A stretch of DNA of 64,000 bases from Bombella sp. ESL0385 (lineage in GTDB: Bacteria; Pseudomonadota; Alphaproteobacteria; Acetobacterales; Acetobacteraceae): contig NZ_WNIJ01000001.1 of NCBI RefSeq assembly GCF_009725755.1, positions 186,001 to 250,000 on the forward strand, read 5' to 3'. Under the pieces are notes generated by a model. The model searched no databases. It saw nothing but the letters and a program-made list of their open reading frames with translations, and was not told where the DNA came from. Shown in pieces: positions 10,501 through 20,418 of this stretch (the first letter of the stretch is position 1; the number at the start of each line of letters is the position of its first letter). The position numbers and the translations under genes were made by a program.

Positions 10501-13500
10501 CGGGGATGAACCGTTAACCCAATATTTGACAGCGGGTCAGGTTTCATGTTCCCCGCCCTCGCGGGGATGAACCGAAGCAAATGAAAGCACAGGCGGCGTT
10601 GCCGCAATGTTCCCCGCCCTCGCGGGGATGAACCGATTTATAATTCTATCCACAAATTCGGATATATATGTTCCCCGCCCTCGCGGGGATGAACCGGCAG
10701 TAGTAAATCTAATAATAGAGATACTGAAATGTTCCCCGCCCTCGCGGGGATGAACCGCAGTCTTTCAAATCGTATCGAGTCTATTACCCATGTTCCCCGC
10801 CCTCGCGGGGATGAACCGTAATGGCTTCGTGGTGTAAAAAACACACTGTCATGTTCCCCGCCCTCGCGGGGATGAACCGGGAAATATTTTTAACGAGGGT
10901 TACTTAACACAATGTTCCCCGCCCTCGCGGGGATGAACCGCGGATGTCATTACTGAGTCCTATAAAGCCGCGATGTTCCCCGCCCTCGCGGGGATGAACC
11001 GTCGACTATTCGAGCTACTTCTATGTGGTCGCGATGTTCCCCGCCCTCGCGGGGATGAACCGTTTTGCGAATTCACGCATTGCTCCCGTATTATATGTTC
11101 CCCGCCCTCGCGGGGATGAACCGGGTACATGGAGTTGACGTCATAAACCCGCACAATGTTCCCCGCCCTCGCGGGGATGAACCGGGAGTTCTTAAAAATG
11201 GTTCTGGGTGCGATTTATGTTCCCCGCCCTCGCGGGGATGAACCGAATACGCGTTGCATCGTGTTGACGAAAAACGAATGTTCCCCGCCCTCGCGGGGAT
11301 GAACCGGCTTTCTTTACTAGCAAAGCCAAAATGACTTTATGTTCCCCGCCCTCGCGGGGATGAACCGGAGCTGCAAAAGCTTTCTTTACTAGCAAAGCAA
11401 TGTTCCCCGCCCTCGCGGGGATGAACCGTAGATAGTCGACCTATGAGGTAGATTTATAATATGTTCCCCGCCCTCGCGGGGATGAACCGCCAGCAACGCA
11501 ACACCCGCCCCCCTCGTGACCATGTTCCCCGCCCTCGCGGGGATGAACCGGGATGTCGTGGCTTATATCCCTAAAAGCCAAGATGTTCCCCGCCCTCGCG
11601 GGGATGAACCGTGAAATTGGACACTATGCAACGCGTTAATTTGATGTTCCCCGCCCTCGCGGGGATGAACCGAAAATACCTAGGAAAGATAGTGAAATAG
11701 GGGAATGTTCCCCGCCCTCGCGGGGATGAACCGTATCAGCAATATTTGATTTGGAAAGACGCGCAATGTTCCCCGCCCTCGCGGGGATGAACCGGGATGT
11801 CGTGGCTTATATCCCTAAAAGCCAAGATGTTCCCCGCCCTCGCGGGGATGAACCGTGAAATTGGACACTATGCAACGCGTTAATTTGATGTTCCCCGCCC
11901 TCGCGGGGATGAACCGAAAATACCTAGGAAAGATAGTGAAATAGGGGAATGTTCCCCGCCCTCGCGGGGATGAACCGTATCAGCAATATTTGATTTGGAA
12001 AGACGCGCAATGTTCCCCGCCCTCGCGGGGATGAACCGGCAACAGCGGACATCAGAGCGTTAGCACAAGAATGTTCCCCGCCCTCGCGGGGATGAACCGA
12101 CGTGTTAGGATTAGCAGAGGCTCTTCGTAACATGTTCCCCGCCCTCGCGGGGATGAACCGGAGGGGGAGGAATACTGTCTATATGTAGCAACATGTTCCC
12201 CGCCCTCGCGGGGATGAACCGCCAGAACAGAGCTGATTGACGCCGGGTTACTGATGTTCCCCGCCCTCGCGGGGATGAACCGTGAAAAATGCCTATTTAA
12301 GATGCGCTTGGCCAATGTTCCCCGCCCTCGCGGGGATGAACCGGAAATACTTTTAACGTGTCAAAAAATAACCATATGTTCCCCGCCCTCGCGGGGATGA
12401 ACCGTTATGAGCAAAGCCCGTCTTTCCACCGCAAAAATGTTCCCCGCCCTCGCGGGGATGAACCGACGTGCTAGGCTTGGCAGAGGCCTTGCGTAACATG
12501 TTCCCCGCCCTCGCGGGGATGAACCGTGCGTGTTGTTCTGCCAGAAGACCCCGGCCAAATGTTCCCCGCCCTCGCGGGGATGAACCGCCTTATATGATGT
12601 ATATGAAAGGAAATTTTTTATGTTCCCCGCCCTCGCGGGGATGAACCGCTGATATTGGGAGTGAGGAGAGTTACACGTGAATGTTCCCCGCCCTCGCGGG
12701 GATGAACCGTAACAAGAGGTAAGGATGGAACGGCTCATCCTATGTTCCCCGCCCTCGCGGGGATGAACCGGACCTTGAGGCCTTTAATCAAAACGAGGTC
12801 CAATGTTCCCCGCCCTCGCGGGGATGAACCGTTGGTTTGTAGTTGACTTACATTAGTATTGAGATGTTCCCCGCCCTCGCGGGGATGAACCGGCCTTGAC
12901 AGAGAAAATTATTTTCTAGACCGTATGTTCCCCGCCCTCGCGGGGATGAACCGGCTTTTCTGATAGTGAAAAAACTATTTCGGATATGTTCCCCGCCCTC
13001 GCGGGGATGAACCGTATATATTTACCTAACAAGTGATGAATATAATATGTTCCCCGCCCTCGCGGGGATGAACCGGCGGCATTCTGCAGGGACGAGTTCA
13101 CTGAGATATGTTCCCCGCCCTCGCGGGGATGAACCGACACCTAAAGAATTGATCCAACGAGTGGGGAGATGTTCCCCGCCCTCGCGGGGATGAACCGTTA
13201 TGAGGGCGGCTGGTATTTTAAAGCCAGAAATGTTCCCCGCCCTCGCGGGGATGAACCGGGTTCTCCCTCTACATGGAAAGCCCCCATTAAATGTTCCCCG
13301 CCCTCGCGGGGATGAACCATGGCAGCATTTTGCCACGATGGGCCCGCGTATATGTTCCCCGCCCTCGCGGGGATGAACCGTCTTTCTCAGACATTTCAGA
13401 AATGGTCTTGCTATGTTCCCCGCCCTCGCGGGGATGAACCGATGGACGATGGGGAATTGTCCAAGAACCGCTCATGTTCCCCGCCCTCGCGGGGATGAAC

Positions 13501-13807
13501 CGAGATGGTCGAGCGTGCCCGCCATATCCCTGCAATGTTCCCCGCCCTCGCGGGGATGAACCGCAACGCGTCAATCTTCTCAATAACGCGGTGTCATGTT
13601 CCCCGCCCTCGCGGGGATGAACCGTCTTAACAAAAATATCTTCGTTGAGCGTCGTGATGTTCCCCGCCCTCGCGGGGATGAACCGAGCGTCCTCGGCCGC
13701 ATCCAGACGCCCTTGATATGTTCCCCGCCCTCGCGGGGATGAACCGCCGAGATTGGTAGTGTGGAGAGTTATAAATGAATGTTCCCCGCCCTCGCGGGGA
13801 TGAACCG
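7557..13807 (+). CRISPR. Type I-E-like CRISPR array, 103 repeats / 102 spacers
   Basis: A 29-bp repeat starts ATGTTCCCCGCC, has a CTC centre and ends GCGGGGATGAACCG. Its inverted arms (CCCCGC/GCGGGG) and 3' handle ATGAACCG match the E. coli-type I-E repeat family. Repeats recur every 61 bp from 7557 to 13779; (13779-7557)/61 is exactly 102, giving 103 repeats and 102 spacers of 32 bp. Repeats look identical by eye except for position 29 in three of them: T at 7951, T at 9171 and A at 13319 instead of G. The terminal repeat is intact rather than degenerate. Transcription is inferred to be on the plus strand from the leader at 7430-7556. No cas gene lies in the window; the flanks are mannitol dehydrogenase and cysG. 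Minus-strand open frames through it (with RFIPARAGNI-type motifs) are artefacts of the repeat. Confidence 0.99.
11522..12009 (+). repeat. Tandem duplication of four CRISPR repeat-spacer units
   Basis: The 244-bp block 11522-11765 (four repeats plus four spacers) is repeated directly at 11766-12009. The four spacers begin GGATGTCGTGG, TGAAATTGGAC, AAAATACCTAGG and TATCAGCAATA, and occur in the same order in both copies without a visible difference. This is best explained by unequal recombination between repeats after acquisition rather than by eight independent acquisitions. Confidence 0.97.
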
Positions 13808-13952
13808 CAGAACGGCAGAAGCGGGAAGAGGCGGTAGCAATTGGTAACTTTCAGAGGAAGGTTAGGCATAAAAACAACTAAAATTTATCGTTATTAAAAA
13901 AAACAACAAAATAATGAGTTGATTTTTGCACCAGATTTGACATGCTCCCTGC

Positions 13953-15401
13953 ATGACGATGAAGCCCTTCTCTTATCTGCCGATTATGATGCGGACAGGC
14001 CAACGCGATGCCCTTCTCATTGGGGGGGGGCAGGTGGCGGTGCAGAAGATGCGCTTGCTTAAAGGGCGGTGCCGGCGGCTTCATATTTGGGCGGAGAGCG
14101 TGCATCCTGAGCTAGAGGCTCTCATTGCGCAGGGGCAGGCGGTGTTTCGTCAAGGGCGTGTTGAGGAGCAAGCCCTGCGAGAGATATTGCCGGAGATGGC
14201 TGTAGTCTTTGCCGCTACGGATGATGAGGCTGTTAATGAGATGGTGTCGCGGCAGGCTCATGCGTTGCGTGTGCCTGTATGCGTGGTGGATAATCAAGAG
14301 CTTTCCAGCTTTATTACCCCGGCGTTGGTGGATCGCTCCCCCGTGCAAGTGGCGATTACCACGGGGGGAGCCTCTCCCGTTTTAGCGCGCCGGGTGCGGC
14401 AGATGGTCGAGGCTATGCTCCCGGCTAGAGTGGGTGAGGCCGCACGGTTTATGCAGCAACAGCGCGGTTGGCTGAAGGCTCGCCTCCCGCATGTGAAGCA
14501 GCGGCAACGTGTGTGGGAATCCTTTGTGGATGGCCCTGCTTATGAGGCCGCTTTGGCGGGGGAGGAGGCTTCAGCCCGTCATCAGCTAGAGCAGCTTGTC
14601 GAGGCAGCGGAGGGAGTCGCCACGCGCCCGCAAGGGGAGGTGTGGCTTGTGGGGGCTGGGCCGGGGAATCCCGATTGGTTGACCCTTGCCGCCCTCCGTT
14701 TGATGCAAAATGCTGATAGTGTTTTATATGATAACCTCGTGGCTCCAGAGGTTCTGGACCGCGTGCGGCGGGATGCGGAGCGTGTGTATGTTGGCAAAAA
14801 GCGTAGCTATCATACGCTGCCGCAACGTGATATAGAATCCGAGCTTTTGCGCCGTGCCCAGCGGGGGGAACGCGTCCTACGGTTAAAAGGAGGGGACCCG
14901 TTTGTTTTTGGCCGTGGGGGTGAGGAGATGGAGAGTTTGCTCGCCGCGCATGTGCCGGTGCGGGTTGTCCCTGGCATTACGGCGGCGAATGGTTGTGCGG
15001 TAGCGGCGGGGATTCCGCTCACACATCGGGATTGTGCCCAAAGCTGCATTATGGTGACGGGTCATGCGCGCGCAGATGGTACGTTAAATCTGCATTGGCC
15101 CAGCCTTGCCCGTAAGGGGCAAACGGTGGTGATTTATATGGGGTTAAGCTCTATAGGGGAGCTATGCCAGCAAATGCAGGGGCATGGTCTGCCCGCCCAT
15201 TGGCCTGTTGCGGTGATTTATCGTGGCTCCTGCCCGGATCAACGATGCGTCAAGGGTACGTTGGGCACAATTACCGCGCTTGTGCAGCAGCAGGGGTTGG
15301 AAAGCCCAGTCTTAATTATTGTGGGGGAAGTGGTGCAGCATCGTGGTGCGGTGGAGCCGCCGGCTGCTTCCAGTGAGAGCACATCAAAGGAGCGTGCGTG
15401 A
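13953..15401 (+). CDS. cysG: Siroheme synthase (trifunctional CysG)
   Basis: This 482-residue protein makes siroheme, the prosthetic group of sulfite reductase. Residues 1-150 are the precorrin-2 dehydrogenase/sirohydrochlorin ferrochelatase part (ALLIGGGQVAVQKMRLL, VFAATDDEAVN, VDNQELSSFITPALVDRS). From about residue 230 onward is the uroporphyrinogen-III C-methyltransferase part, with VWLVGAGPGNPDWLTL, VLRLKGGDPFVFGRGGEE, VVPGITAANGCAVAAGIPLTHR and VVIYMG. Length matches full CysG. It heads an operon with DUF2849, cysI and DUF934, overlapping the next gene by one base. The start has a second ATG 6 bp downstream and no strong ribosome binding site. It begins 145 bp after the CRISPR array; those 145 bp are AT-rich and must hold its promoter. 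Confidence 0.97.
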   Translation: MTMKPFSYLPIMMRTGQRDALLIGGGQVAVQKMRLLKGRCRRLHIWAESVHPELEALIAQGQAVFRQGRVEEQALREILPEMAVVFAATDDEAVNEMVSRQAHALRVPVCVVDNQELSSFITPALVDRSPVQVAITTGGASPVLARRVRQMVEAMLPARVGEAARFMQQQRGWLKARLPHVKQRQRVWESFVDGPAYEAALAGEEASARHQLEQLVEAAEGVATRPQGEVWLVGAGPGNPDWLTLAALRLMQNADSVLYDNLVAPEVLDRVRRDAERVYVGKKRSYHTLPQRDIESELLRRAQRGERVLRLKGGDPFVFGRGGEEMESLLAAHVPVRVVPGITAANGCAVAAGIPLTHRDCAQSCIMVTGHARADGTLNLHWPSLARKGQTVVIYMGLSSIGELCQQMQGHGLPAHWPVAVIYRGSCPDQRCVKGTLGTITALVQQQGLESPVLIIVGEVVQHRGAVEPPAASSESTSKERA

Positions 15402-15754
15402 TGAAACGTCTATCCCGCCCGGGAGAGGGGGAAGTCCTATTGCTGACGGCAAATCGCTTGCTGGATGGCCGTATTGTTTGGCTTGGCGAGGGAGAGCATT
15501 GGCGTGAATCCATTGCTGAGGCAAAACGCTTTAGCTATGAGGAGGCAGGCCCTGCCTTAGAGCGTGCTTTGGCCGCAGCGGCGCAAAAAGAGATTGTGGC
15601 GATTTATGAAGTTGTCGCCCATGATACACAGCCGCCAGAGCCTGTAACAGCACGCGAAGTGATTCGTGCCCACGGGCCGAGTGTTCACCCTGATTTTTCG
15701 TATGACGATGCCCTAGCGCGGACCTCAGCGCAGGAGAAGGAGCGTGCGCAATGA
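15401..15754 (+). CDS. DUF2849 domain protein of the sulfite reductase operon
   Basis: A small protein of 117 residues (118 from an overlapping GTG at 15398). The ATG at 15401 is preferred because AAGGAG lies 8 bp upstream. It opens VLLLTANRLLDGRIVWLGEG and has a conserved acidic middle part, matching the DUF2849 family that in alphaproteobacteria sits directly before the sulfite reductase hemoprotein gene. It overlaps cysG by one base and cysI by four, so translation is likely coupled. No catalytic motif is evident. An accessory role in sulfite reduction is inferred from position only. Confidence 0.8.
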   Translation: MKRLSRPGEGEVLLLTANRLLDGRIVWLGEGEHWRESIAEAKRFSYEEAGPALERALAAAAQKEIVAIYEVVAHDTQPPEPVTAREVIRAHGPSVHPDFSYDDALARTSAQEKERAQ

Positions 15755-17433
15755 CTCAATCTAACTCACATTCTGTTGGGCATTATCAATATGAGGAGCG
15801 GGACCGGGGCTTTCTTCAAGAGCGGATTAATGAGTTTGAAGGCCAAGTGCGCCGCCGTCTTGCTGGCGAATTAAGCGAGGAGGAGTTTAAGCCGTTCCGT
15901 TTGATGAATGGCGTTTATCTTCAGCTTCATGCCTATATGTTACGCGTGGCGATTCCGTATGGTGTGTTAGATAGCCGCCAGCTGCATAAGCTTGCTGATG
16001 TTGCTGCGAAATATGACCGCAATTACGGCCATTTCACCACCCGGCAGAATATTCAGTTTAATTGGATTGCGTTGCAGGATATGCCAGCCATCCTGCGGGA
16101 ATTGGCCGAGGTGGATATGCACGCCATCCAAACAAGTGGTAATTGCATCCGTAATGTCACCTCTGATGAGTTCGCTGGGGCGGCTAAGGATGAGCTGATG
16201 GACCCGCGCATCCATGCCGAGATTGTGCGGCAATGGTCCACTTTGCATCCTGAGTTCACCTTCCTGCCCCGTAAGTTTAAAATCGCGATTTCTGGTAGCC
16301 CAGAGGACCGTGTAGCGGCGCGCTTTCATGATATTGGCTTGCTGGCACGTCCTAGCGAACATGGCCCGCTCTTTCGCCTTTTTGTGGGGGGTGGTTTAGG
16401 GCGGACGCCCGTTGTTGGGCAGGAATTGTTCGATTCCGTGAGGGAAGAAGACCTCATCGCCACGCTAGAGGCCGTGTTGCGTGTTTATAATGCGTTTGGT
16501 CGGCGAGATAATCTCTATAAAGCGCGTATCAAGATTTTGGTGCAGACCATTGGGTTAGAGGCTTTCCGCAAAGCTGTGGAGGAGGAGCTTAGCCGCATGG
16601 ACCGTGCGGCTTACCGCTTGACGCCGGAGCATGTTGCACAGATTCGGGCGCGTTTTGCTGTGCCGGACCTTCAAGCCCCAGCGGATGCGGCCTCTCTCTT
16701 TGAGCAGCATAAGCAGGCAGACCCAGCCTTTGCCCGTTGGGTGGCAAGCAATACGCACCCTCATCATCATGACAGTTATATTTGTGCGGTTGTTTCTCTC
16801 AAAACGCCGGGGGCTATCCCCGGTGATGTAACGGCAGAGCAAATGCACGGTCTGGCAGATTTATCCGCTCGTTATGCCTTTGGGGAAGTGCGGGTGACGC
16901 ATTTGCAGAATCTGGTGTTTGGTCATGTGCGTAAGGACCAGCTTTATGATGTGTGGCAGGGCTTGCAGAAGCTTGACCTTGCCGCGCCGAATGTTGGGCT
17001 GATTAGCGATATTGTGAGCTGCCCCGGTTTGGATTATTGCAATCTGGCCAATGCGCGCTCCCTCCCCTTGGCGCAGAAATTGGGAGCCCGTTTTGGGGAT
17101 GCAGCGTTGCAGGCTGAGATTGGGGCGTTGAGCATCCATATGTCGGGCTGCATTAATGCGTGCGGGCATCATCATGTGGGTAATATCGGCCTTTTGGGTG
17201 TTGATAAGCGCGGGGCCGAGACGTACCAGATTCTCCTTGGGGGGGATGGGGGAGAGAATGCCGCCATTGGCGGGATTTTAGGCCCTTCCTTTGCAGAGGA
17301 TGAAGCCGTAGAGGCCGTAGCGCGGATTGTGGAGTTCTATCTCGCACAGCGGCAGAAGGGGGAAAGCTTCGCTGCTATGCTGAAGCGGTGCGGGCTGAGG
17401 GCCTTTAAGGAGGTGGCTTATGAAACTGTTTAA
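15751..17433 (+). CDS. cysI: Sulfite reductase hemoprotein subunit (siroheme/4Fe-4S)
   Basis: This 560-residue nitrite/sulfite reductase-family protein reduces sulfite to sulfide with six electrons in assimilatory sulfur metabolism. Two ferredoxin-like half domains are seen; NYGHFTTRQNIQFNWI and SGNCIRNVTSDEFAG are the substrate/siroheme-binding segments of the first half. The iron-sulfur/siroheme ligands are the cysteine pairs SCPGLDYCNLA (C-x5-C, about residue 430) and SGCINACGHHH (C-x3-C, about residue 470). No flavoprotein (CysJ) gene is adjacent, so electrons probably come from ferredoxin or a separately encoded reductase. The siroheme synthase upstream supports sulfite over nitrite as substrate. 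It overlaps DUF934 by 14 bp. Confidence 0.95.
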   Translation: MTQSNSHSVGHYQYEERDRGFLQERINEFEGQVRRRLAGELSEEEFKPFRLMNGVYLQLHAYMLRVAIPYGVLDSRQLHKLADVAAKYDRNYGHFTTRQNIQFNWIALQDMPAILRELAEVDMHAIQTSGNCIRNVTSDEFAGAAKDELMDPRIHAEIVRQWSTLHPEFTFLPRKFKIAISGSPEDRVAARFHDIGLLARPSEHGPLFRLFVGGGLGRTPVVGQELFDSVREEDLIATLEAVLRVYNAFGRRDNLYKARIKILVQTIGLEAFRKAVEEELSRMDRAAYRLTPEHVAQIRARFAVPDLQAPADAASLFEQHKQADPAFARWVASNTHPHHHDSYICAVVSLKTPGAIPGDVTAEQMHGLADLSARYAFGEVRVTHLQNLVFGHVRKDQLYDVWQGLQKLDLAAPNVGLISDIVSCPGLDYCNLANARSLPLAQKLGARFGDAALQAEIGALSIHMSGCINACGHHHVGNIGLLGVDKRGAETYQILLGGDGGENAAIGGILGPSFAEDEAVEAVARIVEFYLAQRQKGESFAAMLKRCGLRAFKEVAYETV

Positions 17434-17824
17434 TCTCAGCGGGCGTAAGACGTTAGAGGAAGCCTCCCCTGTGGCTTTTGCAGATTGGAAGGACGCTCCC
17501 CACGGTACAGCTATCTCTCTGCCTCAGGATGTCGAGGTGGAGGATTTACGCTCTCATCTCAACGAGCTGACCTTGATTGTGTTGGAGTTCCCCATCTTCC
17601 GGGATGGGCGGGCTTTTACGCAAGCGCGCTCTCTGCGGGAATATGAGGGGTATAAAGGGGAGATCCGGGCCTCTGGTCATCTTTTGCCAGACCAAGCGAT
17701 TCACCTTAAACGCTGCGGGTTTGATAGTGTGGCCTTACCAGAGGAAGCCAATACGCAGGATTGGGACGAGCAGTTGAGCCGTTATCAGTTTTATTATCAG
17801 AATACTGCTGTTAGTTCTGCCTGA
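17420..17824 (+). CDS. DUF934 family protein of the sulfite reductase operon
   Basis: A 134-residue protein with the DUF934 core VLEFPIFRDGRAFTQARSLR followed by GEIRASGHLLPDQ and FDSVALPEE. The family is almost always encoded directly after cysI in proteobacteria and is thought to assist sulfite reduction, although its precise reaction is not established. Its start overlaps the end of cysI by 14 bp, with the ribosome binding site (aaggagg) inside cysI. It is the last gene before a strong terminator. Confidence 0.85.
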   Translation: MKLFNLSGRKTLEEASPVAFADWKDAPHGTAISLPQDVEVEDLRSHLNELTLIVLEFPIFRDGRAFTQARSLREYEGYKGEIRASGHLLPDQAIHLKRCGFDSVALPEEANTQDWDEQLSRYQFYYQNTAVSSA

Positions 17825-17863
17825 AGGGGCCATAAAAGAATCGTTGGAACGGCTTTACAGAAT

Positions 17864-17906
17864 AAACAAGCCGGAAGGGATGTGATGTCCCCTCCGGCTT
17901 GTTTGT
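17864..17906. terminator. Strong hairpin terminator after the cysG-cysI operon
   Basis: ACAAGCCGG (17866-17874) pairs with CCGGCTTGT (17894-17902), extended by the AGGGA/TCCCCT inner arms. It lies between the DUF934 stop (17824) and the 3' end of the convergent TonB-receptor pseudogene (17922), so it may serve both directions. Confidence 0.8.
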
Positions 17907-17921
17907 ATCAGGGGTGTTGTT

Positions 17922-20324
17922 TTAGAACTCTGCCTTAACAGAGCCAAAGAACTGGCGGGGCGCACCAAGTAGGATGGGTTGGTTATTGTAAGCGGCCCCC
18001 TCTTTATTATCCATGGTGAAGCCATTTTGCCCCATAGTGGAGGCGTATTTTTGGTTTGCTAGATTATAGATGTTAAAAGAGAAGACAAGCTTCCGTACGG
18101 CGGTGGGGTTACGCATTCCAAAATGGGTTAAGTCCCATGAATAGATAAGCCCGAAATTGGCCAGCCAATAGCTTGGCAATTTATAATCACCAACATAATC
18201 ATAGCTGCGTTTGCCATAATATTGGGTATCGATATAGGCTTGTAGATGCTGCCATTCGTAAGAGAGGCGGGCCTTGTATATAAAGCGAGGATAAGCAACG
18301 ACTTGCCGTCCTTTTGTGGCATAAAGTGTGCCGCCGCTGCGTATATTTTGGTCATAAGTCGCTTTATCGTAGCTAACGCTATTAAATAAGGCGAGGCCGG
18401 GTAGTGGTGTGATGGTAATGGCACCATCCACGCCATTCATGGTTACACCCCCTACATTTTGTACAGTGGACGTATTGTTGGTGAGGATGGACCCAGCCCC
18501 CGCACTGCCTAGAATCTGCTGCAAGCGGTTATGGAAGTTAGTGCGGTATAGATAGAGGCTGCTTTGGATGAGATGGTCGGTGTAGCGGTAACCTCCGGTG
18601 AAGGTCCATGCGGTTTCTAGCTTTAGGCTGTCTTTTGTGGCGTTATACGCTAGTTGAGACACTGCAAAGGGGGAGTTGCTGGAGTTATAGCCCGACTGGC
18701 TGTAGGCATGGGCATTTTCCGAAATATCAAAGAATAATTCATGATGATGGAGAAAATGCCAATCCCCGCTAATATGGGGGAGGAAGGCTTTGGCCGTTGT
18801 TAAGCTTTCAGCATTGGCCAGAGCGGGAAAGCGAGGCCCCCAGTTGGTGGCATGGCCTACACGGGTTGTATTGAGGATGGACTTAAAGCCAAAATGCAGC
18901 GCAACGGATTTAATGGGATGGTAGGTGTCCTGCACATAAGCCGTGAAGCTATTAGTGTTGTAACGCTGGCCCCAAAGGGGTTTAGAGGCGTGCCGTCTGG
19001 GCTGTTGGGTTGTTGGTAGGCATAAGCGTAGGAATCATATTGGTTATTCTCGTACCAAAACCCTGTAGAAAGCTCATGCTGCTTTAAATGGTACTCAAAG
19101 GAGGTTACCCGCCAAAACGTTCGATGGAAGGATGGCGCACCTGCTCGAAGATAGGCCCGCCATTAAGCTGCACTGTATCGACACCATTTTGATACGCATA
19201 GGGGCTGGCATATGTGCCGTGCCCGGTTTCGCTATGGCCATAGAGGCTGCTTTTCCATGTTAAGTGGTCTGTAAGGGCGAGGTCTGCTTTAACCCCGCCG
19301 AAAAAGTCGGAGGAGCTAGCGGTACTATCGTAATAAGAGACGTCCTTAGGGTCTGTCAGCCCATTATAGGCAGCAGGATACCGCCCTTGTGCCGCATGAT
19401 AAGCCTGTGCCCATGCGCCGGGCCGCCCGTAGAAATTATCTAATCGAGACCCGGCTTGATCCAGCCAGCTAGGGGCGTAATCCTGATAATTCACCATCTG
19501 GAGGGCATCCCAGTTAAAGAAGGCGGAGAGCTGGCTTCTCTCCCCAATCGGTTGGACGAGCTTAGCATTGACCTGTTGCATAAACTGGTCCCCACCGCCC
19601 TTCCATTTATCGCCCTGATTGCGCATGTATGAGACGTAGAACTTTGTACCACTCTCATTTAACGTACCGGAATCAAAACGGAAGAAGGAATGGAATAGCG
19701 CATTACTCCCAAAGGTCTGTGCGATGGTCCCGCCTAATTTATCCTTCGGATTGCTGGAGATGTAATTCAGGCTTCCCCCCCAGATTATTGGTGCTAGCTG
19801 TGCTTTCTGCCCCGGCACTTTGGGTGACCTCTAGCCGCTCCACATTTTCGGAAGAAATTGCCTGTAAAGGGTTCAGCCCGTTATAGTTACGGAAGGTTGG
19901 CTCACCAAGGGGCAGGCCATCTAGCGTCATGCCGATTTCACTTTGAACAAAGCCGTGCATGTAAAGTTGGGTAGAGTAGGTATCAATGCCTTGCGGGTCA
20001 TCGGATTGGAATTGAACCCCCGGTAATTGAGCAAGGGTGCGTAATGGGTTGGTACCGGGCACTTGTTGTTCTAGCTGCTTGTGGCCCAATACAAGCTTGT
20101 CCCTTGCGTTAAATGGCGGGTATGGACGGATAGCGTCTCATACCCACCAGAGAGGCTTTTGCGCGCCAGACGCTGTGTATGAGCGCGTGTTTTAAGGGGC
20201 TGTGGGGTGTTTATTAGATGTTTTTTTGTTGTGGCACGGTGGGAAGGGGTTTGTGCCGCAACAGGCACAATAAAGGGTACGGACAAGCCCGTTAGGCCGC
20301 CCACAGGAGATGGCGTGGTTTCAT
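17922..20324 (-). pseudogene. TonB-dependent outer-membrane receptor, broken by five frameshifts
   Basis: Joined across frames, the minus strand encodes a TonB-dependent receptor: a signal peptide from an ATG at 20324 (MKPRHLLWAA then LTGLSVPFIVPVAAQ), a plug domain (LPGVQFQSDDPQGIDTY, GMTLDGLPLGEPT, ENVERLEVTQSAGAES) and a barrel that ends GAPRQFFGSVKAEF with the terminal aromatic residue. The frame changes at about 20293-20300 (one C missing), 20097-20105 (one base missing), 19775-19781 (seven C where six keep the frame), 19114-19117 (one A missing) and 18970-18973 (one C missing). Every break is in or beside a short homopolymer. As it stands no full product can be made. Substrate is unknown; neighbouring tauD, permease and sulfur genes hint at a sulfur compound. 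Homopolymer sequencing errors are an alternative, but flanking genes over many kilobases are intact. Confidence 0.85.
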
Positions 20325-20418
20325 GATGATTATCCAGTAAGGGGCTGGGACGAGGCGAGCGAGGGGGCTAGGCCGATAGCTCGCCTTAATTAGCTATGCG
20401 CAGAAAATGGATTAGGCC

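Noticed and set aside
7557-13807. Long minus-strand open frames with repeated motifs such as RFIPARAGNI, SVHPREGGEH and GSSPRGRGT
   Set aside because: They are the three reading frames of the CRISPR repeat on the minus strand; period 61 alternates the frame and there is no gene-like context.
13808-13952. A cas gene or second leader between the array and cysG
   Set aside because: The 145 bp are AT-rich and contain no open frame or repeat; a cysG promoter is the simpler content.
18128-19886. Several open frames of 80-240 codons inside the TonB-receptor region
   Set aside because: Those on the minus strand are fragments of the frameshifted receptor, and those on the other strand or frame are shadows; they are merged into one pseudogene.
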